NCBI GenBank assembly: GCA_964585925.1
Contig: CAZPFS010000023.1
Location: 1 to 33,333 of the forward strand
Length of the DNA stretch: 33,333 nucleotides
Source of the DNA: JAAZLS01 sp964585925
GTDB lineage: Bacteria > Bacillota > Dethiobacteria > DTU022
Direction of reading: 5' to 3'
The notes below the pieces were generated by a model, which did not search any database, was not told the origin of the DNA, and saw only the letters and a list, made by a program, of their open reading frames with translations. Positions within the stretch are counted from its first letter, which is position 1. Every line of letters starts with the position of its first letter. Position numbers and translations under genes: made by a program. Positions 13,775-22,233 of this stretch are shown piece by piece.

Positions 13775-15643
13775 CTAGGCTCGGGCCCGGATTTCCGGCG
13801 GGCGGTTGCGTTTGAAATCCGGAAGTACGGTTTGCAGTAAATCGGTAACCTCCTCCGGGGCGGCGGTCCAGCCAAAACAGCCAACCGTTTGCAACAGCCT
13901 TTCCAGCGCCGGCCGGTCAATACCGTCGGGGCGGGCCACAAATATCCGCTGATGAAGAGTGGCGCTGATCCCCTCCTGGGCGGTAAGGATCTCCTCGTAA
14001 AGTTTTTCTCCGGGGCGGATGCCGGAGTAGATGATTCTAATATTTTTTTCAGGCTCGAAGCCGGCCAGGCGAATCATCCGCCGGGCCAGATCGACGATCT
14101 TTACCGGCTCGCCCATGTCCAAAACAAAGATCTCGCCGCCGGCGGCCATCGCCCCGGCCTGAATCACCAACTGCACCGCCTCCGAGATGGTCATGAAAAA
14201 ACGGGTCATCTCGGGGTGGGTAACCGTTACCGGCCCCCCCCGGTCAATCTGCTTTTTAAACAGGGGAACCACGCTGCCCCGGCTGTCCAGCACATTGCCG
14301 AAGCGCACCGCCGCAAACCGGGTTCGGCAGCCCTTCTGAAAATACTCCTGGACGATCATCTCCGCCACCCGCTTGGTGGCTCCCATTATGCCGGTGGGAT
14401 TAACCGCCTTATCGGTCGAAATATAGATCAGGGTTTCCGCCTGGAAATTCCGGGCGGCCCGGGCAACATTCCAGGTGCCCAGAATATTGTTTTTAACCGC
14501 TTCCGCAGGGTTGTCCTCCATCAGGGGAACATGTTTGTGGGCGGCGGCATGAAACACCACCCGGGGCCGGAAACACTCAAAAGCCGCTTCCATGGCCGGA
14601 TAATCCCTGACGTCGGCAATCACCGGGGCCAGCTTCAGCCCGTTAAAATCGGCCCGCAGTTCCTGATAGATCTCGTAGATGCTATTTTCCCCGTGGCCCA
14701 GCAGGATCAGACGTTCGGGGCCGAAGCGGGCGATCTGGCGGCTCAGTTCGGAGCCGATGGAGCCGCCGGCCCCGGTAACCAGGACCGTTCTCCCCGAGAG
14801 GTAGCCGGACATGGAGCTCAGATTAACCTTTACCGGCTCCCGCCCCAGGAGATCCTCCACCTGAACCCGGCGGATCTGGCTGACCACCACCCCCTGCCCT
14901 TCCTCAGTGTAAAGCCCGGGAAGGATTTTAAGCGAGACCGGGGTGGTCTGGCAGATGTCCACTATCTCCCGGATTATATTCCGGGGGGCGGAGGGGATGG
15001 CGATCACAATTTCCCGCACCCCGTATTCATCCACCAGGCGGGGAATATCCTCCCGGTCGCCCAAAATGGGCAGGCCCAACAGTTTGAGATTCTGCTTGGT
15101 GGGGTTGTCGTCTACAAACCCGATCGGGTAAAAGGAACCCTGGTTCAATTTTCTGATCTCTTTAGCCACCAGCACGCCGGCATCGCCGGCGCCGACAATC
15201 AGCACCGGAGTGCCCTTCCGGAGGGGCAACATAAAAGACCAGTGCCGGCGGAACAGCCGCAGGGAAAGCCGGGAACCGCCCACAAACAGCAGGTTCAACA
15301 GCCAGAAAAAGACGAACACCGACCGGGGCAGCAGAAGATCCCCCCCGCCCCCGGTCAAGGCGTAGGCCGCGGCGGCATTGACCAGCGTAGAAAGGGTCAC
15401 CGCGCCGGCGATGGAGGATATATCATCCAGGCCCGCATACTGCCAAAGACGGTTGTAAAGGCCGAACGGGTAAAATATGGCCAGGCTGATCACGGTAAAA
15501 ATCATGGCCGCCGTGCGGAAGGATTCCAGATACTGCGCGGGAACAGCCCCGTCAAAACGCAGCCACAGGGCCAGCCACAGGGCCAGAATGACCAACAGGG
15601 CATCGGAAACCATAAGCAAAATCATGCGCCGGGTACGGCTCAC
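13775..15643 (-). CDS. Membrane-bound UDP-sugar 4,6-dehydratase/epimerase (CapD/PglF/WbpM type)
   Basis: This family makes UDP-4-keto-6-deoxy-N-acetyl sugars from UDP-GlcNAc at the cytoplasmic face. About 622 residues. Four membrane helices lie in roughly the first 130 residues, followed by a first nucleotide-binding fold (VLIVGAGDAG near 150) and the catalytic SDR domain with LVTGAGGSIGSELSRQ near 292. Catalytic residues sit in STDKAVNPTGIMGATK, where Met replaces the usual SDR Tyr (SMK triad), as in WbpM/PglF; GVRFGNV-like and TRFFMTISEA blocks follow. I chose the GTG at 15643 because AAGGTGG lies 5 bases upstream; a GTG at 15652 overlaps that site. It follows the sugar transferase on the same strand. 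With the aminotransferase and PglC-like genes it suggests a bacillosamine-like or related 4-amino-6-deoxy sugar. Exact product unknown. Confidence 0.92.
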   Translation of the reverse strand: MSRTRRMILLMVSDALLVILALWLALWLRFDGAVPAQYLESFRTAAMIFTVISLAIFYPFGLYNRLWQYAGLDDISSIAGAVTLSTLVNAAAAYALTGGGGDLLLPRSVFVFFWLLNLLFVGGSRLSLRLFRRHWSFMLPLRKGTPVLIVGAGDAGVLVAKEIRKLNQGSFYPIGFVDDNPTKQNLKLLGLPILGDREDIPRLVDEYGVREIVIAIPSAPRNIIREIVDICQTTPVSLKILPGLYTEEGQGVVVSQIRRVQVEDLLGREPVKVNLSSMSGYLSGRTVLVTGAGGSIGSELSRQIARFGPERLILLGHGENSIYEIYQELRADFNGLKLAPVIADVRDYPAMEAAFECFRPRVVFHAAAHKHVPLMEDNPAEAVKNNILGTWNVARAARNFQAETLIYISTDKAVNPTGIMGATKRVAEMIVQEYFQKGCRTRFAAVRFGNVLDSRGSVVPLFKKQIDRGGPVTVTHPEMTRFFMTISEAVQLVIQAGAMAAGGEIFVLDMGEPVKIVDLARRMIRLAGFEPEKNIRIIYSGIRPGEKLYEEILTAQEGISATLHQRIFVARPDGIDRPALERLLQTVGCFGWTAAPEEVTDLLQTVLPDFKRNRPPEIRARA

Positions 15644-15723
15644 TTGGACCACCTTCCGGTTTAGCTTGATCAGGAAACCGCCTCGCGGTTACTTCAAACT
15701 TTAGACTTCTATATGGTTTTGTA

Positions 15724-16377
15724 TTATTCCTGCCGGGAAGGATCAGCCTTTAAAACAAGACGAAGGGTGGTCAAAATTACCTTGAAATCGGTATAGCAGG
15801 TGGCCCGGCGGGCATAATCCAGGTTGAGGCGGAGCTTCTCGGGCATAATCTGCTGGATATAGGTTTGCTCCGGGTCTGCAGAGAGGGCCAGCAGGCTGCT
15901 TTCATGGCGGTACCTGATGGAGGCGGGATCGGTAATGCCCGGGGTCAGCTCCAGGACCCGGCGCTGTTCCTCCGTGTACAGGGCCACGTAGCGGGGCACC
16001 TCGGGGCGGGGGCCGACCAGTGACATTTCCCCTTTTAAAACGTTGATCAACTGGGGCAGCTCGTCGATCTTGGCCCGGCGCAAAAAACGGCCGGCCCGGG
16101 TTATCCGCGGATCGTCTCCCACCGTAAGCTGCGGTGAGGGGCAAAATATATTTGCGGCCCGGCACCCCTCCCCGGCGGGGATTCCTTCCGGGAGCATGGT
16201 TCTGAATTTCCAGAGCAAAAATATTTTGCCCCGGCGGCCGACCCTCTCCTGGCGAAAAAACACCGGTCCTTGGTCGTCAATTTTGATTGCCCCCGCCACC
16301 GCCAAAAACAGCGGGGTGAGGACGATCAGCCCAATCAGTGAAAAAAAAAGATCAAACAGCCGCTTGCCGCCGTTCAT
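15724..16377 (-). CDS. PglC-like initiating sugar-phosphate transferase (bacterial sugar transferase)
   Basis: Transfers a sugar-1-phosphate from a UDP-sugar to undecaprenyl phosphate, the first membrane step of glycan assembly. At 217 residues it is of the short PglC type, with one N-terminal hydrophobic re-entrant helix (LFDLFFSLIGLIVLTPLFL) and no long WbaP-type N-terminus. Family blocks are GPVFFRQERVGRRGKIF, LWKFRTM, then RAGRFLRRAKIDELPQLINV with the catalytic Asp-Glu pair, and LVGPRPE. About 20 residues are inserted between KFRTM and DDPRIT, where such proteins vary. Its ATG overlaps the stop of the aminotransferase gene (ATGA, 4 bases), so the two are translationally coupled. Placed between PglE-like and PglF-like enzymes, it probably uses their amino sugar product. 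Confidence 0.92.
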   Translation of the reverse strand: MNGGKRLFDLFFSLIGLIVLTPLFLAVAGAIKIDDQGPVFFRQERVGRRGKIFLLWKFRTMLPEGIPAGEGCRAANIFCPSPQLTVGDDPRITRAGRFLRRAKIDELPQLINVLKGEMSLVGPRPEVPRYVALYTEEQRRVLELTPGITDPASIRYRHESSLLALSADPEQTYIQQIMPEKLRLNLDYARRATCYTDFKVILTTLRLVLKADPSRQE

Positions 16378-17531
16378 CGTTTGAACCGGTCGGCCACTTC
16401 CAGCACGGCGGCGGTAACGTCGCGCACGTCCTGCGTCGTCAGGGAAGGGTAAAGAGGAAGGCTGAGCAGACGGCGGTAATTGCGGTAGGCCACCGGAAAA
16501 TCATGGGGCTCGTAGCCGTATTTCCGGCGATAATAGGGATGAATGTGGATGGGGATAAAATGCACCGAGGTGCCGATATTCAATTTTTCCAGCTCCTCCG
16601 CGAACTGCCGGCGATCAATGGCCAGGGCCTCTTCGCACAGTCGGATCGGGTACAGATGCCAGGCATGTTCCACCTCGGGCCTTTCCACCGGCAGCTCCAG
16701 GGCGGGATGCCCAGAAAAAGCCTCCCGGTACGCGGCGACTATTTTGCGGCGGCGCTGCTGGAAGCCGTTGATTCCGGAGAGCTGCCCCAGCCCGATGGCA
16801 GCCTGAATATCGCTCATATTGTACTTGAACCCCGGAAACATGATCTCATAATACCAGCTATTTCCCCGCTGGTAACGCTTCCAGGCGTCGCGGCTGAGAC
16901 CGTGAAGGATAAAAGGACGGGCTTTTTCTACAAATTCTTGGCTGCCGGTCAGCAGGCCGCCCTCCCCGGTAGTCAGGTTCTTGGTGGCATAGAAGCTGAA
17001 CGCCGCCGGGTTGTCCCCGGAACCGATCAGCCTCCCCCGGTAACGGGCCGGGAAAGCATGGGCGGCGTCCTCCACGATGGACAGGTTGTACCTGCGCCCA
17101 AGATCGTAGATTCGGTCCATCTCCGCCGGATGGCCGGCATAGTGAACGGGCATGACAGCCCTGGTGCGGGGGGTAATCGCCGCCTCCACCAGGTCGGGAT
17201 CAATATTCAGCGTATCGGGCTCCACGTCCGCCAACACCGGCTTTGCCCCCACATGTTCGATTACATTTACCGTGGAGGCAAAGGTGATCGGGGTGGTAAT
17301 TACCTCGTCTCCCTCCCCTATCCCCAGGGCCGCCAGGGAGACATGCAAAGCGGCGGTGCATGAGCTCACAGCCAGCGCGGCGGGAGCGCCCAGAAATGAG
17401 GCCAGCTCCTCTTCAAATCGCCGGACTTTGGGTCCGGTGGTCAGCCATCCCGAACGCAAGGTATCCACCACTTCATTTATTTCCTGTTCGCCAAGATCCG
17501 GTTGTGAAAAGGGCAAATATTGCCGGCGCAT
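16374..17531 (-). CDS. DegT/DnrJ/EryC1 sugar aminotransferase (PglE/PseC-like)
   Basis: A PLP enzyme that aminates a nucleotide-linked keto sugar, usually UDP-4-keto-6-deoxy-GlcNAc, with glutamate as donor. The 385 residues contain all landmarks: the N-terminal SGWLTTGPKVRRFE, AVSSCTAALHVSL for PLP phosphate binding, VEDAAHAF with the PLP-ring-stacking and pyridine-N contacts, and SFYATKNLTTGEGG with the PLP Lys near 184. KYNMSDIQAAIGLGQL and WHLYPIR follow, with a late HIHPYYRRKYGY. Start ATG 17531 has GGGAGG about 12 bases upstream. It is followed by the overlapping sugar transferase and the PglF-like dehydratase gene, which should supply its substrate. No PglD-type acetyltransferase is seen nearby, so the final sugar may stay unacetylated at N4 or be finished elsewhere. 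Confidence 0.93.
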   Translation of the reverse strand: MRRQYLPFSQPDLGEQEINEVVDTLRSGWLTTGPKVRRFEEELASFLGAPAALAVSSCTAALHVSLAALGIGEGDEVITTPITFASTVNVIEHVGAKPVLADVEPDTLNIDPDLVEAAITPRTRAVMPVHYAGHPAEMDRIYDLGRRYNLSIVEDAAHAFPARYRGRLIGSGDNPAAFSFYATKNLTTGEGGLLTGSQEFVEKARPFILHGLSRDAWKRYQRGNSWYYEIMFPGFKYNMSDIQAAIGLGQLSGINGFQQRRRKIVAAYREAFSGHPALELPVERPEVEHAWHLYPIRLCEEALAIDRRQFAEELEKLNIGTSVHFIPIHIHPYYRRKYGYEPHDFPVAYRNYRRLLSLPLYPSLTTQDVRDVTAAVLEVADRFKR

Positions 17532-17612
17532 ATCCAGTGTTTTCCTCCCGTGTTTATCTCTCGCCTTGAACTATATCTCGGCGGCATCTCCCGTTCAGGC
17601 ATGGTTCGGTCC

Positions 17613-18734
17613 TTATTTTACTTCGAAATAGGCCCATTCGAGCCACTGCATGGCAATTTCCAGGTCTGTGCGCTCCACCGTGGCCCCGCACCAGAACCTG
17701 AGCCCGGGGGGGGCTTCCCGGTAAGACCCTACGTCATAGGCCGCCTCCTCGTCCACTAGCAGCTTGATCAGGGCTTTCAGCCGGTCCGCAGGCAGGTCCA
17801 CCGTCAGACAGACACTGGTATTGGAGCGGATTTCCGGCAGGGGGGCCAGAAAATCGATCCAGTCGTGTTTATTTACGAATTCCTCCAGCACCCCCAGGTT
17901 GGCCTCGCTCCGCCTGATCAGAGCGGGCAGACCGCCCAGGGATTCAGCCCAGGCCAGGGCCTGCAGGTAGTCCTCGTTGCACAGCAGGGAGGGAGTATTT
18001 ATGGTGGAGCCTTCGAATATTCCGGCGATAAGTTTGCCCCCCTTCTTCAACTGAAAAATCTTGGGCAGCGGCCAGGGAGGGGTGTAGCCCTCAATACGCT
18101 CCACCGCCCGGGGAGAGAGCACCAGCATGCCGTGAGCGGCTTCGCCGCCTAAGACCTTCTGCCAGGAGAAGGTGGCTGCATCCAGTTTCCTCCAGGGGAT
18201 ATCCATGGCAAATACGGCCGAGGTGGCGTCGCATATGGTCAACCCTTCCCGGGAATCGGGGATAAAATCGCCGCTTGGCACCTTTACCCCACTGGTGGTG
18301 CCGTTCCAGGTGAACACCACGTCGTGGCTGAAGTCAGCCTGATCAAGGTCGGGCAGAGAGCCGTAATCGGCGGATATTAGCTTTACTTCACTCAGTTTCA
18401 ACTGGTTGGTGATGTCGCCGGCCCAGGTTTTCCCAAATGATTCAAAGTAGATCACATCTACCGGCCGCTCCCCCAACAGGTTCCACAGGGCCATCTCCAG
18501 CGCCCCCGTATCGGAGGCGGGGACAATGCCCACCAGGTATTCCGAGGGAATTCCCAGCAGTTCCTTTGTCTTCCGGATCGATTCGGAAAGGCGGGATTTG
18601 CCGATGGAGCTGCGGTGGGATCGGCCCAGGGGGGCCTCCACCAGCATTTCCAGACTGAAGCCGGGGGGTTTGGCGCAGGGCCCGGAGGAAAAGTTGGGGC
18701 ACTTGGGTTTGATGGTTGGTTTTGCAGGTTTCAT
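17613..18734 (-). CDS. serC: Phosphoserine aminotransferase, alphaproteobacterial/Methanosarcina-type
   Basis: Class V PLP aminotransferase of serine biosynthesis (3-phosphohydroxypyruvate plus glutamate to phosphoserine). The 373-residue sequence follows the variant family known from Methanosarcina and alphaproteobacteria rather than the classical E. coli/Bacillus SerC. Landmarks are the N-terminal PNFSSGPCAKPPG, LGRSHRSSIGKSRL, VPASDTGALEMALWNLLG, the VFTWNGTTSGV block, ICDATSAVFAMD and TFSWQKVLGGE with the PLP Lys near 193, then FEGSTINTPSLLC. AAAGGAG lies 13 bases before the ATG, a rather long spacing; a four-codon ATG frame begins inside that spacing and its TGA overlaps the serC start. 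It is first in a run leading to the sugar genes (81-base gap). Its presence there may be chance, or the enzyme may act on another substrate. The name is by family resemblance. Confidence 0.85.
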   Translation of the reverse strand: MKPAKPTIKPKCPNFSSGPCAKPPGFSLEMLVEAPLGRSHRSSIGKSRLSESIRKTKELLGIPSEYLVGIVPASDTGALEMALWNLLGERPVDVIYFESFGKTWAGDITNQLKLSEVKLISADYGSLPDLDQADFSHDVVFTWNGTTSGVKVPSGDFIPDSREGLTICDATSAVFAMDIPWRKLDAATFSWQKVLGGEAAHGMLVLSPRAVERIEGYTPPWPLPKIFQLKKGGKLIAGIFEGSTINTPSLLCNEDYLQALAWAESLGGLPALIRRSEANLGVLEEFVNKHDWIDFLAPLPEIRSNTSVCLTVDLPADRLKALIKLLVDEEAAYDVGSYREAPPGLRFWCGATVERTDLEIAMQWLEWAYFEVK

Positions 18735-18773
18735 TTTTGTAACATGGCTCCTTTAACTGAAGTGGTAAATTAG

Positions 18774-19066
18774 CCCCCTCACCCCGGCCCTCTCCCTCCG
18801 GGGGAGAGGGAGTTCTCCCTTCCGGCCCCAGCCCTTTTCACAGGGGAAAGGGGGTTCTTTCCGGCCCCAGCCCTTTTCACAGGGAAGGGGGGTTTTTCCT
18901 TCCGGTCCCGGCCCTCTCCCTCCGGGGGAGAGGGGGTTCTCCCTTCCGGTCCCGGCCCTTTTCACAGGGGAGGGGAGGTTCTTCATTCCTGTCCCGGCCC
19001 TTTTCACAGGGGAGGGGGGGGTGTTTTCCGGCCCCGGCCCTCTCCCGACAGGGGGAAGGAGAGCCG
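18774..19066. repeat. Tandem cluster of seven GC-rich palindromic units
   Basis: Seven imperfect units of about 39-57 bp mix two cores: CCCTCTCCCTCCGGGGGAGA (units 1 and 4, and a variant in 7) and CCCTTTTCACAGGGG (units 2, 3, 5, 6). CCGG(T/C)CCCGG-like joints link them. Each core can fold on itself. The minus-strand frame through it is repetitive Pro/Arg/Gly peptide and not a gene. It occupies most of the divergent gap 18735-19206 between serC and the deacetylase gene, a place where promoters would be expected. Confidence 0.85.
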
Positions 19067-19206
19067 GCAACCCTCATTGATTTATTCTATCTTATAAGTA
19101 AATGCCCTTCAAGATTCTATATGGAGGGGCGCCAAAAATTGAATTTCCGCGCCTTGTATGTTACAAATGGATAAAAGCGCCCATTACCGTAAAGGAGTTA
19201 TTCAAA

Positions 19207-19968
19207 ATGCCGGCCAGGCCGAAAAGGGTTATTGCCATAATATGCTTTGTTATCGCCGCCGCGGCGGTGATCGCCGTCATCATTATCTCGTCCCGGGGAA
19301 ATGATTATTCCACCGTGGTCTGGTACACCCCCCACCCGGACGACGAAACGCTGTTTATGGGCGGGGCCATCCATAAGGAGATCCAATCCGGCAAGGAGAA
19401 TATCCTGGTCCTGTTTACCAGGGGGGGCGCCTCCCGGGTTATTCATAACATCAATGAAGAGCTGCCCGCTGACCATGAAAAGTTGACCGAAGAACAGTTT
19501 ATGCAGGCCCGGGTAAACGAGTTTCTGCTGGCGGCGGATCTTCTGGGGGTGAAACCCGAAAATGTGATTGTGCTGGATTATGCGGACGGTACGTTGGCCG
19601 AGGAGGAAATCTACCGGGTGATCCTCGACCTAGCGGAAAGATACCCCGGAGCCAGCCACAGAACCCTGAGCTGGCACGATGATCATCCCGATCACGCCGC
19701 CCTGGGAAAAGCGCTGCTCAGGGCTTACCGGGAAGGAGCGGTGGCCGAGGCCCGGTTTTTTCTGAAGTTTGAATTTATTCGCGCCGCCGGGACCGGTTTA
19801 AGGTTTAATTATTTATACGGGGAACACTTCCCGGCCAAGAAAGAGGCGCTGGAAGCATACGGCAAATGGGACCCGGGCCGCGGGTGGTATGCCATCGGCC
19901 AGACCTCTGTGAGCGATTATTTCAAGCGGGCCGGCCGGAGCAGGTTTGAATATTATCATTTCCCCTAA
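19207..19968 (+). CDS. PIG-L family deacetylase, membrane-anchored
   Basis: PIG-L (LmbE-like) proteins are zinc enzymes that remove acetyl groups from N-acetylglucosamine-type amides. The 253-residue product has an N-terminal membrane helix (about residues 8-28) and then the catalytic domain, probably outside the membrane. The zinc motif PHPDDE is near 42-47 and a second histidine motif HDDHPDHAALG is near 160. LFTRGGASR and VLDYADGTL are also typical. I chose ATG 19207, which has AAAGGAG about 9 bases upstream; the frame is open further upstream but without a ribosome site. It converges on the membrane acyltransferase-like gene, which ends 24 bases away. A role in trimming surface amino sugars would suit the neighbourhood but is inferred. 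Confidence 0.9.
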   Translation: MPARPKRVIAIICFVIAAAAVIAVIIISSRGNDYSTVVWYTPHPDDETLFMGGAIHKEIQSGKENILVLFTRGGASRVIHNINEELPADHEKLTEEQFMQARVNEFLLAADLLGVKPENVIVLDYADGTLAEEEIYRVILDLAERYPGASHRTLSWHDDHPDHAALGKALLRAYREGAVAEARFFLKFEFIRAAGTGLRFNYLYGEHFPAKKEALEAYGKWDPGRGWYAIGQTSVSDYFKRAGRSRFEYYHFP

Positions 19969-19992
19969 AAAAATCCAGTGGGGCCGCCTGGC

Positions 19993-21150
19993 TCATACCT
20001 TTATATACCACTTTTTGTAGCGCAGCAGAGCCACCATGGCCGACCAGAAAACCACAAATGTCAGGGCATAGATAAGCCCGGGGTGGCAAACGGTTAATCG
20101 GGCGATGCTTTCCAGATAAAATGCAGAGATGCTGCGGTCAATTCCTATTCGAGACAGGGTTATATTCCCCATGAGGGACAACAGGATCATCTTGCCGAAG
20201 TAGACCAGGAAGCTGTTCCGGCCAAAGGCCTCCAGATACCACAGCCCCCCCTTGATCAGGCGGGGCCACCGAAGACCATGATCAAAAAAGGCGTGCGCCA
20301 GACCCAGCGCTGCAATGGCCGCGCCGGCGGTGAGCAGGGCGAAGGAGGGGGTCCAGATCTTCTTGTTGAAGGGCAGAAGGGTATTGAATAAACAGCCTCC
20401 CAGGATCAATCCCAGACCGATGAGGAGCAGGTGCCTGCTCCGGAACATTTTTTTAGCATGCAGTATCGTCCCCGCCGCATAGCCGAACAGAACGTTGGCC
20501 AGGGCGGAATACATATTCAAAACGCCTTCGGGGTCATAGCCCCGCCGGCCCATAAAATACATGTGAGGGAGGCCAAATATTTTGGCATCAACCAGGCCGG
20601 AGAGGTTGAAATCGGGCTGGGGCAGGCCGCCGGGATAGCCGGCGCTGGCAACCAGAAGCAGCGCCAGGTAAGAAACCGAGACCGCCAGACCCAGCAGCAG
20701 CAGGCTTGGCCATCTTCGGACCAGCCTGGTTATAAGCGCCGCCGCCAGGCCGAGCACCGCATATAACAGCAAAACGCCGGTCAGGCGCAAGGTATGCAGA
20801 TCCGGATTCCAATTTACGATCATGTTGAACAGGAGCCCGAAAATGATCAAACGAGCCGTGCGCAGACAGAACTTTTTCCAGGGGACGCCCTTTCGGAAGG
20901 CCAGCGCCAGGCTGGCCCCAAACAGGGTCAGGAAGGTGGGAAAGATAAAATCAAACAGAGTGAGGCCGTACCAAGCGGGGTGCCGGAACTGTTCGTAACC
21001 GCCCGGGGGGATGGCCGAGGTGAAAACCGAGAACAAAACAATCAATCCCCTGGTTATGTCAACCGATAACAGGCGTTTCCCCCGCGGCCCGGTATTGGGT
21101 TTGAAAACAGGTATCGAAGGTTCAAAATTTCCGGATAGACCCATATCCAT
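19993..21150 (-). CDS. Integral membrane acyltransferase-like protein (HGSNAT/DUF5009-like)
   Basis: The ~385-residue product has about ten hydrophobic segments. It opens after a short polar N-terminus with RLLSVDITRGLIVLFSVF, which resembles the R-x-x-S-x-D-x-x-RG start of heparan-alpha-glucosaminide N-acetyltransferase-like and DUF1624/DUF5009 membrane proteins. Such proteins are thought to move acyl groups across the membrane onto sugars, but bacterial members are mostly untested. A second conserved-looking part is LEAFGRNSFLVYFGKMILL near the end. The start is uncertain: the longest frame begins with a TTG at 21228 without a ribosome site, so I use ATG 21150 (MDMGLSG), also with a weak site. 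It lies 102 bases downstream of the LigD polymerase gene on the same strand and may be read from that operon. Opposite it, a PIG-L deacetylase converges. Confidence 0.75.
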   Translation of the reverse strand: MDMGLSGNFEPSIPVFKPNTGPRGKRLLSVDITRGLIVLFSVFTSAIPPGGYEQFRHPAWYGLTLFDFIFPTFLTLFGASLALAFRKGVPWKKFCLRTARLIIFGLLFNMIVNWNPDLHTLRLTGVLLLYAVLGLAAALITRLVRRWPSLLLLGLAVSVSYLALLLVASAGYPGGLPQPDFNLSGLVDAKIFGLPHMYFMGRRGYDPEGVLNMYSALANVLFGYAAGTILHAKKMFRSRHLLLIGLGLILGGCLFNTLLPFNKKIWTPSFALLTAGAAIAALGLAHAFFDHGLRWPRLIKGGLWYLEAFGRNSFLVYFGKMILLSLMGNITLSRIGIDRSISAFYLESIARLTVCHPGLIYALTFVVFWSAMVALLRYKKWYIKV

Positions 21151-21252
21151 TTTGACCACTGCTTTCGGAAGCCGGTGATTTGTTTGGCCGGAGCCCTCTA
21201 AATTTGCGCGCCGGCCTGACCTTATCAATTATATTCGGGGCCGGGGCTAAAA

Positions 21253-22164
21253 TCAAGCCTCCGCGGTTCCGGCGGCGGCGATCCCGGGCAGTTTTTGCCT
21301 GGCGGCAAGCACCTCCTGAAACTGATCGCCCACAGCTTCCAGGCGGCCGATGGCGCTTTGAATGGTGAATTGATCCGGGCGGATATTGCCCCCGGCCACT
21401 TCCGCCCAGGAAAGGGGCATGGATACGGGCGCTCCGGGTAGGGGGCGGGGACTGTAAGGGGCGGCCAGGGTTTTGCCGCGTCCGTTTTGGAGATAATCCA
21501 GGTATATCTTGCCCTGGCGCTTGTGGATGGTTCTCTCCATGGTGGTGATGTCCGGCAACCGCTCCCGGACCTGCCGGCAAATCTCCTCCACGAACCGGCG
21601 GGTGTCGGGATATGTATAGTCGGGCGCCAGGGGCAGGTATAGCTGCAGCCCCGTGGCCCCGGAGGTTTTGGGATAGCACCGCAGGTTCAACTCGGCCAGC
21701 AGATCCCGGATCAGCAGCGCCACCCGGCAGACCTGCTCGAAGGTGGATTTTTCCATGGGATCAAGATCGAATACCGCAAAATCAGGCCGATCCAGGGCGC
21801 TGATCCCTGAAAACCAGGGATGAAGCTCCAAGCAGAGCTGGTTGCCCAGCCAGACCAGGGTTTCCACGTTGTTGGCCAGAACGTAGAGCGTGATTTTATC
21901 CTCCCCATGAGCAACCGGGCAGGTTTCAATCCACTCGGGAGATCCCTCGGGTATGTTCTTCTGATAAAAGGATTCTCCGTCGATGCCGTGCGGGAAACGC
22001 TGCACCACCAGGGGACGGTCCCGCAGGTGGGGCAGAATAAACGGCGAAACCTGGATGTAGTAGCGGATTAGATCCCGTTTGGTGTAGAGAGGATCGGGCC
22101 AGATCGGTTTGGTGAGGTTGGTCAGGTTGACCTGTTTGCTGTTTACCGTCAATACGGAGGCCAT
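21253..22164 (-). CDS. ligD: LigD-type polymerase/primase (NHEJ), stand-alone
   Basis: The polymerase domain of bacterial NHEJ ligase D, an archaeo-eukaryotic primase-like enzyme that fills or extends broken ends, favouring ribonucleotides. The 303 residues cover only this domain. Visible are YYIQVSPFILPHLRDRP at about 35-51, RFPHGIDGESFYQKN, and AVFDLDP with the metal-binding Asp pair at about 133 and 135. KTSGATGLQLYLPL and RTIHKRQGKIYLDYLQN contain further catalytic and nucleotide-binding residues. The start ATG has an AGGGGGAAC site. In mycobacteria and Pseudomonas the domain is fused to ligase and phosphoesterase; here it is a separate gene 69 bases after the ligase gene, and no phosphoesterase domain is present. 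It acts with Ku and ligase from the same operon. Confidence 0.95.
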   Translation of the reverse strand: MASVLTVNSKQVNLTNLTKPIWPDPLYTKRDLIRYYIQVSPFILPHLRDRPLVVQRFPHGIDGESFYQKNIPEGSPEWIETCPVAHGEDKITLYVLANNVETLVWLGNQLCLELHPWFSGISALDRPDFAVFDLDPMEKSTFEQVCRVALLIRDLLAELNLRCYPKTSGATGLQLYLPLAPDYTYPDTRRFVEEICRQVRERLPDITTMERTIHKRQGKIYLDYLQNGRGKTLAAPYSPRPLPGAPVSMPLSWAEVAGGNIRPDQFTIQSAIGRLEAVGDQFQEVLAARQKLPGIAAAGTAEA

Positions 22165-22233
22165 GTTTGTTCCCCCTGTTGTCCCGTTCGTAATGGCGGG
22201 CGGACCGGATCGCCCACCCCCTTTGCCCGGTTT

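Noticed and set aside
13889..15664. 591-codon open frame on the plus strand opposite the CapD-like gene
   Set aside because: It is the antisense shadow of a well-supported gene: His/Gly/Pro/Gln-rich translation, no ribosome site, no family resemblance. High GC keeps such frames open.
18753..19070. Open frame over the palindrome cluster (Pro/Arg/Gly-rich repeats)
   Set aside because: The peptide is just the translation of GC-rich repeats in one of several open frames, and no ribosome site precedes it.
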